Positions 7,793 to 13,187 of a stretch of 15,921 nt of DNA are shown one piece after another. The notes beneath the pieces are model-generated. The model did no database searches. It saw only the letters and a list, made by a program, of their open reading frames with translations, and was not told the origin of the DNA. This DNA is from an uncultured Saprospiraceae bacterium. Its GTDB lineage: Bacteria > Bacteroidota > Bacteroidia > Chitinophagales > Saprospiraceae. A program made the translations under genes and the position numbers. The stretch spans positions 1 through 15,921 of the forward strand of contig CALFYH010000003.1 of assembly GCA_937952155.1 (NCBI GenBank), in the 5' to 3' direction. Within the stretch, counting starts at the first letter, position 1, and the number at the start of each line of letters is the position of its first letter.

Positions 7793-8449
7793 ATGAATAT
7801 CATCAACATCAAGGATATTTTCATCAAAGAGTTTTCTGTTGAGTTCAGGCAAAAATTTGCATTCTTTGGTATCTTCTTATTTGCTGCTACCGTAGTCTTC
7901 CTCATTTACAAGTCTTTTAATAATATCAATCCACGAGAATGGACGATATTGATATGGATTATTATGCTTTTTGCTGGGCTCAATGCTGTAGTAAAAAGTT
8001 TCCTTCAAGAAAAAAAAGAGACGTATCTGTATTATTATACTTTATTTGATCCTATTGATCTTATTGTAGCAAAGCTTGTTTATAATTTTGTATTCTTGTG
8101 CAGTTTGTTTCTTATTATCTTGGGTATATTATCCGTTTTTTCAGGATTTCCAGTGAAGGATTTCAGTCTCTTTTTTTCGGGATCAGCACTTGGTATTTTT
8201 GGTATATCGGTGGTATTTACCTTTGTGTCTGTGATATCTTCTGCTGATGGTGGCAATGGCACACTGATGTCTATCCTAGCATTACCTTTAGTCTTACCAA
8301 TAGTGTTACTTTTGCTAAAAATATCACAAGTCAGTGTCAGGTTGCTGGTAGATACTTCGGTAGTAGAAGACGTTTGGTTGCTGGCAGGCGTAGATTGCAT
8401 TTTGTTGGGCGCAATGTTGTTATTGTTTCCCGCCTTGTGGAGAAGTTGA
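7793..8449 (+). CDS. ccmB: Heme exporter protein CcmB (cytochrome c maturation ABC transporter permease)
   Basis: Membrane subunit of the CcmA2BC/D complex used in System I cytochrome c maturation. The complex uses ATP to release holo-CcmE or move heme. The 218-aa length matches the family. Six membrane helices are predicted at about 22-38, 49-67, 93-115, 127-149, 158-176 and 193-214. The short amphipathic N-terminal region contains the typical EFRQKFA motif (17-23), the second helix is followed by SFLQEKKETYLYYY, and the fifth helix is Pro/Leu-rich (LALPLVLPIVLLLL). The ATPase gene ccmA is not in the window. The neighbours ccmC/ccsA-like and ccmD support the call. Its start lies 17 nt after a good promoter box. 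Confidence 0.9.
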   Translation: MNIINIKDIFIKEFSVEFRQKFAFFGIFLFAATVVFLIYKSFNNINPREWTILIWIIMLFAGLNAVVKSFLQEKKETYLYYYTLFDPIDLIVAKLVYNFVFLCSLFLIILGILSVFSGFPVKDFSLFFSGSALGIFGISVVFTFVSVISSADGGNGTLMSILALPLVLPIVLLLLKISQVSVRLLVDTSVVEDVWLLAGVDCILLGAMLLLFPALWRS

Positions 8450-8477
8450 TTTTTATAATATATGATATGTTGAATAC

Positions 8478-9533
8478 ATGGGAGTAAAAGGACTTTGGTG
8501 GAAAGTGGCAGGTGTAATAATTTTTATATTTGTCTTAATTGGTGGCTTGTGTGTCCCATTGCGTCCGGGTGTGACTAGCAGCCAACCAGCCAATGCTAAA
8601 AACGGAGACACCTTATTCATGAACGTCATAGGGTACAATACGCATTTTAGTACTGCTCAAAATCATAGAGCATGGCTAAAACTCGACTCTATCCACGCTA
8701 TCGCTGCAAAAGACTTTTTTGGTAAAAATGAAAATGAAGCAGTCATTACATTTTATTTACCCAAAGACCTACCTACTTCAGCAAAAGTAAGACCATTGAC
8801 ACTCATAGTCGACAATGAGTTAGACGGTGCATTCGTCCAACCCAATGCCTTATTTCTCACGATCGAGGATAATCCAACACATTCCAGTTCGTCGTGGACA
8901 CAAGCGGACTTAACCAACTTGAGTGTAGCATCAGGCTTGAAATTTCCTTATAGAAATATACTGAACGAAACCATCAGAAATACTTTTTTTCATGTAGCAC
9001 TTTGGTTTGCAATGTTTATTTTGCTGATAGCGGGCTTATATCATGCGATCATGTACTTGCGCACAGGAGATTATGATCACGATATTCAATCTGCATCATT
9101 CAATAGGATAGCCATTTTGTATGGCGTACTTGGCTTGCTGACCGGATCAGTATGGGCAAAATTTACTTGGAATACATTCTGGACTACAGATGTCAAACTC
9201 AATATGACAGCTATTGCCATGCTGATTTATTTGGCTTATCTGGTGCTCCGAGGCTCATCAGCTGATCATGATCGTCGTGCCAAACTTGCAGCTTCATATA
9301 CGATTTTTGCCTTTATAGCCTTGATTCCATTGGTATTTGTTATACCAAGGATGACAGATAGCCTACATCCTGGCAATGGTGGCAATCCAGCATTGGGTGG
9401 CGAAGATTTGGATCATACCTTGAGACTCTTTTTCTATCCTTCAATCATTGCGCTGAGTTTGTTGGGTACATGGATGGCATCACTTTTGATAAGGTATGAA
9501 AGACTAAAAGAAAAAATATTTTTAAAATCGTAA
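8478..9533 (+). CDS. CcmC/CcsA-family cytochrome c assembly protein with a large extracytoplasmic insertion
   Basis: Heme-handling membrane protein of cytochrome c maturation. Six helices are predicted at about 10-27, 166-193, 209-228, 240-258, 270-292 and 316-338. The tryptophan-rich heme-binding loop after helix 3 reads WAKFTWNTFWTTD (226-238), a WWD-type motif. His172 (FFHVALWF) and His313 (LDHTLRLFF) fit the two conserved heme-iron ligands. At 351 aa it is about 100 residues longer than E. coli CcmC (245 aa). The excess is a beta-rich segment at about residues 30-160 between helices 1 and 2 (for example TLFMNVIGYNTHF, EAVITFYLPKDLP, RPLTLIVDNELDGAFV), predicted on the periplasmic side. 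The gene is 28 nt after ccmB and 18 nt before ccmD. It could be labelled ccmC; family membership is sure, the exact orthology slightly less so. Confidence 0.9.
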   Translation: MGVKGLWWKVAGVIIFIFVLIGGLCVPLRPGVTSSQPANAKNGDTLFMNVIGYNTHFSTAQNHRAWLKLDSIHAIAAKDFFGKNENEAVITFYLPKDLPTSAKVRPLTLIVDNELDGAFVQPNALFLTIEDNPTHSSSSWTQADLTNLSVASGLKFPYRNILNETIRNTFFHVALWFAMFILLIAGLYHAIMYLRTGDYDHDIQSASFNRIAILYGVLGLLTGSVWAKFTWNTFWTTDVKLNMTAIAMLIYLAYLVLRGSSADHDRRAKLAASYTIFAFIALIPLVFVIPRMTDSLHPGNGGNPALGGEDLDHTLRLFFYPSIIALSLLGTWMASLLIRYERLKEKIFLKS

Positions 9534-9551
9534 AAATAACCGACACAATAG

Positions 9552-9782
9552 ATGAATAATCTCTTAAAAATAAAGAAATTTGTCGCCACAATCATCATCA
9601 TGATGGCAAACATTGACCTTGTGTCAGGACAAAATTATCCATCCGACTTTTTGAGAAGTACAGGAAAAATATATTCTGTGGCATTGGTAATTGCCATAAT
9701 ATTTATCGGAATTGTCTTCTTTTTATTCCGATTGGACAATAAGCTAACCAAATTAGAAAATCATATTAAAAATGAGCAGTAA
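9552..9782 (+). CDS. ccmD: CcmD-family small membrane protein
   Basis: A 76-aa protein with an N-terminal hydrophobic segment (about 8-26) that may be a signal peptide or helix, a short periplasmic stretch, then the motif FLRSTGKIYSVALVIAIIFIGIVFF with a membrane helix at about 40-60. It ends in a charged coiled tail, LDNKLTKLENHIKNEQ. The 'GKIYxVxxVxxIIFxGxxxxLxRLDxKxxKLE' pattern is that of the CcmD family in Bacteroidota. In System I, CcmD helps CcmABC form the heme-loading complex with CcmE. Position after ccmB and the ccmC-like gene fits. The last 11 nt overlap the start of the glutamate dehydrogenase gene, suggesting translational coupling. Confidence 0.82.
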   Translation: MNNLLKIKKFVATIIIMMANIDLVSGQNYPSDFLRSTGKIYSVALVIAIIFIGIVFFLFRLDNKLTKLENHIKNEQ

Positions 9783-11190
9783 ACAAGCAAAGTTTTTTGA
9801 AAGTGTGCAAGCCAACTTCGATAGAGCGGCAGCACACACTGACATTCACCCGGGATTGTTACAGCAGATCAAGGTCTGTAATGCGGTCTATCAGATGAAT
9901 TTTCCGGTGAAAATAGGTGATTCCTATCAAGTCATCGAAGCGTATAGAGTGCAGCATTCTCATCATAGATTGCCTACTAAAGGTGGTATTAGATTTAGCC
10001 ACCTTGTAGATCAGGAAGAAGTGATGGCATTGGCAGCCTTGATGACCTATAAGTGTGCCATCGTAGATGTACCATTTGGTGGTGCCAAAGGCGGTGTAAA
10101 GGTAAGCCCAAGGTCTTATACACCCGAAGAACTCGAGCGTATCACTAGAAGATACACTGTAGAGTTGATCCGCAAAAACTTCATAGGACCAAGTATCGAT
10201 GTGCCTGCACCTGATTATGGTACTGGTGAGCGCGAGATGGCTTGGATCCTTGATACTTATCAGACTTTCAAGGGTGGAGAGATAGATGCAGCAGGTTGTG
10301 TGACTGGTAAACCAGTTCGTCAAAACGGTATCAATGGTCGAACAGAAGCAACTGGACGTGGTGTATATTATGCCATCAGAGAAGTGTTCAATGATGAATC
10401 ACAACTCAAGCGTATCGGAGCTACCAAGGGTATCGCTGGTAAGACTATGGTCATCCAAGGTATGGGTAATGTAGGATCTTATACAGGACTTATCTCTCAG
10501 CAAGAAGGCGATGTCAAAATCATCGGTCTATCAGAAATGGAAGGTACGATCTATAGTGAAAAAGGCATCGATATGCAAGCAGCGTTGGATTACAGAAAAG
10601 CTAATGGTACCATCCTGGGTATGCCTGGAACAGTTACCTTGCATGATCGTGGCGACTGGGCAGGAATAGAATGTGATATCTTAGTACCAGCGGCATTGGA
10701 ATCTGTTATTACAGAAGAAAATGCACATATGGTAAAAGCAAAAGTAATAGCAGAAGCTGCCAATGGACCTATCACTGCTGAAGGTGCAGATATTATTATC
10801 AAAAATGGTGGTATCATCATACCAGATATGTACTGTAATGCTGGTGGTGTGACTGTATCCTATTTTGAGTGGCTTAAGAATCTGTCTCACATGCGTTTTG
10901 GACGTATGGATAAGAGATTCAACCAAAATACTTATCAAAATATCGTCACTACCTTCGAGGGACTGACAGGTAAGTCTATCAATGAGAAGGAGAAACAATT
11001 TATCACTCGTGGTGCTGAAGAAGTGGATCTTGTGCGTTCAGGATTAGAAGAAACAATGATCAACTCATACCATCAGATCATGGATGTGTATCACAATTAT
11101 GAGAAAGTTGACAATCTCAGAGATGCAGCCTTCATATGCGCACTCAATAAAGTAGCCAGTGATTATATGACATTGGGTGTATTCCCATAA
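9772..11190 (+). CDS. Glutamate dehydrogenase (animal/mitochondrial-like type)
   Basis: Converts glutamate to 2-oxoglutarate and ammonia, or the reverse, with NAD(P). The 472-aa protein has the Glu/Leu/Phe/Val dehydrogenase fold. Lys70 (TKGGIRF) and Lys94 bind substrate, Lys106 in PFGGAKGGV is catalytic, Asp148 lies in VPAPDYGTGEREM, and the dinucleotide motif is GMGNVGS (230-236). Ser363 in NAGGVTVSYFEWLKN, with Lys70, fits glutamate rather than leucine. Ser254-Glu255 after the second strand leans toward NAD use, but this is uncertain. The sequence is strikingly like vertebrate mitochondrial GLUD (TYKCAIVDVPFGGAK, RNFIGP-like block, SYFEWLKNL, VRSGLEETM). It carries about 34 residues at 380-414 where the animal enzyme has its antenna. 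The start overlaps ccmD by 11 nt; a terminator follows. Confidence 0.93.
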   Translation: MSSKQAKFFESVQANFDRAAAHTDIHPGLLQQIKVCNAVYQMNFPVKIGDSYQVIEAYRVQHSHHRLPTKGGIRFSHLVDQEEVMALAALMTYKCAIVDVPFGGAKGGVKVSPRSYTPEELERITRRYTVELIRKNFIGPSIDVPAPDYGTGEREMAWILDTYQTFKGGEIDAAGCVTGKPVRQNGINGRTEATGRGVYYAIREVFNDESQLKRIGATKGIAGKTMVIQGMGNVGSYTGLISQQEGDVKIIGLSEMEGTIYSEKGIDMQAALDYRKANGTILGMPGTVTLHDRGDWAGIECDILVPAALESVITEENAHMVKAKVIAEAANGPITAEGADIIIKNGGIIIPDMYCNAGGVTVSYFEWLKNLSHMRFGRMDKRFNQNTYQNIVTTFEGLTGKSINEKEKQFITRGAEEVDLVRSGLEETMINSYHQIMDVYHNYEKVDNLRDAAFICALNKVASDYMTLGVFP

Positions 11191-11212
11191 TGGTTTTTAG
11201 TAAATAAATGGT

Positions 11213-11243
11213 AAAAAGGGTAGCAGCGATGTTACCCTTTTTT
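11213..11243 (+). terminator. Rho-independent terminator after glutamate dehydrogenase
   Basis: A 10-bp stem pairs 11213-11222 with 11233-11242 around a 10-nt loop and ends in a run of T (TTTTTT then GTTTT). It lies 22 nt after the stop at 11190 and closes the ccmB-to-gdh operon. Confidence 0.9.
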
Positions 11244-11372
11244 GTTTTCCACAATTTTGTTGTGCTTTTTTGTGTTCAAAACTACAATATCTGAATTAAA
11301 TATTTCGCTTTATTACGTTAGATATTTTTTATTGTGAATTGTCATTTTATAAAAATAAAATTGTATAAATCA
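11244..11372 (+). other. AT-rich intergenic region with no gene seen
   Basis: Between the terminator and the next promoter lies AT-rich DNA (for example TTTTATAAAAATAAAATT near 11345). I see no open frame of note, no tRNA-like fold and no strong dyad. It probably serves only as spacer or as an upstream AT-rich promoter region. Confidence 0.5.
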
Positions 11373-11403
11373 TTGGTTGTATGGATGTAAAGATGTAGAT
11401 TTG
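11373..11403 (+). promoter_or_regulatory. Bacteroidota promoter for the broken T9SS gene
   Basis: TTG at 11373-11375, 20 nt of spacer, then TAGATTTG at 11396-11403, a full match to TTG-N19/20-TAnnTTTG. The ATG at 11437 is 34 nt after the box. This is one of the two best two-part promoters in the window and implies the disrupted gene is still transcribed. Confidence 0.68.
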
Positions 11404-11513
11404 TAAGATTAATTAATCTATCAAAACTTTAATCAGATGAAAATAAAATTATTCTTACTATTAATGATTCCTTTTTTTTGGGGATTTGTATGTGAAGCAC
11501 AGACTGAATTGCC

Positions 11514-11522
11514 AAAAAAAAA
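11514..11522 (+). repeat. A9 homopolymer at the first frame break
   Basis: Nine adenines follow the codons of the signal peptide region. In the upstream frame they read CCA AAA AAA AAT, so the exact -1 slippery heptamer A-AAA-AAA is present. A -1 shift, or one extra A added by the polymerase, joins the signal peptide to the body of the protein. Confidence 0.85.
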
Positions 11523-12064
11523 TATGAAAAAGCCACCTTCAAAAATATAAGCCCAGAGTGGTATGAGGTATGTTATGACGATTTGGCTAAAAATGGAACT
11601 ACTACTGATGGTTACAATAATTTTCTTGGCATTCATGGTCTTGAACCACTTATAGTAGATGATAAAATTTTTCAGGCTTTTCATAGCAGTCTCACTGGAG
11701 CAAAAAATTGTTATATCCAATGCCGTTCCTTAAGCACTGGTCAGCTTATCTGGCAGACAAGGTATAGCTATGATGACGCAGACACCCAAGAGATAGCAAG
11801 GTTGCTGCGGATAAATCAAGACGGCAATTTAGAAGTTTTTGGGCTGAAAAGAATCCATCCTAATTTACCAACTGATGGTGGCATATATTCTTTGGACAAT
11901 ATCCTGACCCATAGAGTATATAATAGTCAAAACGGTGACTTGATTTCGTTGTTTCACCGAGATTTGGATGATCCTGATTCATTTCAGATGCAGCATGCTT
12001 TTAATCAATGGTACGACTTTTCGTATATTTTTTATGAAGATACTTACCTTCAAATCATAGAAAA

Positions 12065-12078
12065 CCTAGAAGTCTAGG
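12065..12078 (+). repeat. Short perfect palindrome at the second frame break
   Basis: CCTAGA at 12065-12070 and TCTAGG at 12073-12078 are perfect inverted copies around a 2-nt centre (AG). The in-frame stop TAG at 12075-12077 lies inside the right arm. One missing base in this arm (for example GTCCTAGGG becoming GTCTAGGG) would explain the break. Confidence 0.7.
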
Positions 12079-13070
12079 GTTATCATTGAAAAGTTCCAAA
12101 ATAGATTTCTCTGGAAAACTGATCGAAGAGCCTATAATAAAAGAACCGCCTTATATAGCTAGATTTTTCAATATAACCCGACTAACCAAGGATACCTTAC
12201 TGGCTATAGGCTATGATTATAAAAGCTTGAGCTTATACTTCAGATACATGAAGCCCAATCTGGAAGTAATAGAAGACATCATTTATCCTGCTGATTCTAC
12301 AGGCTTTTGGAATTTTGAGTTGTTGGGTATATCAAAAGATAAAAGCAAAATCTTAATGAGTAATAAACTAAGAACAACTGACACATTTCCACTGCCATAT
12401 AAAGATTTATATGTTTTTGATCGTAAAGGCAATGTATTAAAAAAGGTAAGTTTACCAGAAAATAAATTGACCTTTTTTGTATTGGATTGGGAAGGAGATA
12501 AAGATTTTTTTATTTATTCACAGTACAGTGCAAGAAAGAGGTCAGAAGGCGGCGTCAAATCTTCATTAGATATTATAAATGTATCAGACACGAGAAGCGA
12601 GGTGTTAAAAAGCATTACAACGGTTGACTCATTGAAAATCATACATTTAACAGGTAAATTAGATATGGACGATAAAAGATATGTTATTTCTTTTGAAGAA
12701 AGTGCATTTTATCCATCGTCTGGAACTTATGAATGGGATATTAATGCCAAAGCCCAAAGTTTGATGTTGATAAATAAGCAAAACTTAGGTTTATTACCTT
12801 CTGCTGTTGATGATGGAGATTTTTCTGATGCTACAATTTTACTTCCAAATCCTATCACAGAGTCCCTTACAATTCGGTTTGCTACGCCATACAAAGGATC
12901 AATCTCGCTCTCAGATATCAGTGGTCGGACCGTGATGGTGCGGGACGTCACCGACTTATCGGAAGAAGTCAATATAGATATGTCCTACTTAGCATCGGGC
13001 ATGTACATTGTCCGTTTGCCACAGCATGGTTCAGGTAGATCGTTTAAGGTGGTAAAGATGTGATAAGCGT

Positions 13071-13087
13071 TGTCTAAGAGACATTTT
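13071..13087 (+). terminator. Weak terminator-like hairpin after the broken T9SS gene
   Basis: TGTCT at 13071-13075 pairs with AGACA at 13079-13083 around a 3-nt loop and is followed by TTTT. The stem is only 5 bp, so termination would be weak at best. It lies 7 nt after the stop at 13063. Confidence 0.3.
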
Positions 13088-13089
13088 AC

Positions 13090-13121
13090 CAAAATATTTT
13101 AATAATTTTTATCAAAATATT
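13090..13121 (+). repeat. Direct repeat CAAAATATT, two copies spaced 23 bp
   Basis: Identical 9-bp copies lie at 13090-13098 and 13113-13121. The second copy covers the first two bases of the -33 TTG of the next promoter. Spacing of about two helical turns is compatible with a regulator binding both copies, but the sequence is AT-rich and chance repetition is possible. Confidence 0.4.
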
Positions 13122-13149
13122 GTTACAAAAAGCTACTTTCATACTTTTA
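13120..13149 (+). promoter_or_regulatory. Bacteroidota promoter for the gliding-motility-type surface protein gene
   Basis: TTG at 13120-13122, exactly 19 nt, then TACTTTTA at 13142-13149, one mismatch from TAnnTTTG. The expected transcription start is near 13155 and the ATG is at 13188, leaving a leader of about 30 nt. Confidence 0.55.
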
Positions 13150-13154
13150 TTTTT

Positions 13155-13175
13155 ATTGGTATAATAATTGCCAAT
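13155..13175 (+). promoter_or_regulatory. Dyad ATTGG-N11-CCAAT at the predicted transcription start (operator-like)
   Basis: ATTGG at 13155-13159 and CCAAT at 13171-13175 are perfect inverted arms; allowing a G-T pair the arms extend to seven bases. The dyad lies just downstream of the -7 box, over the expected start of transcription, a usual place for a repressor site. It could also be a small hairpin in the leader RNA. Confidence 0.4.
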
Positions 13176-13187
13176 AAATCATAGCAC

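Larger units (their letters stand above)
11437..13063 (+). pseudogene. T9SS type A sorting-domain protein, interrupted by two single-base frame disruptions
   Basis: Three consecutive pieces in three frames form one protein. Piece 1 (11437-11550, frame 1) encodes a signal peptide, MKIKLFLLLMIPFFWGFVCEAQ, and stops at 11548-11550. Piece 2 (frame 3, from about 11514 to the stop at 12075-12077) continues as KYEKATFKNISPEWYEVCYDD.... Piece 3 (frame 2, from about 12074 to 13063) continues with KSSKIDFSGKLIEEP and ends in a type A sorting domain (LLPNPITESLTIRF, ISGRTVMV, ASGMYIVRL). Each break needs one extra base, or a -1 shift: the first in the A9 run 11514-11522, the second near 12073-12078. With two added bases the length is exactly 543 codons (542 aa). 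The middle is beta-rich with recurring 'DRKGNVLKKVSLPENKLTFFV'-like strands, perhaps a propeller; the role is unknown. It may be a true pseudogene, an expression switch, or an assembly error. Confidence 0.82.

Noticed and set aside
7399..7905. A 168-aa open frame on the minus strand across the end of the 163-aa gene, the gap and the ccmB start.
   Set aside because: It overlaps two good plus-strand genes, its composition is not protein-like across the gap, and it would place a gene over a clear promoter for ccmB.
3978..8275. Possible sigma-54 (-24/-12) promoters suggested by TGGCAC hexamers near 3978, 5452 and 8256.
   Set aside because: None is followed by TTGC at the needed spacing and all lie inside coding sequence.
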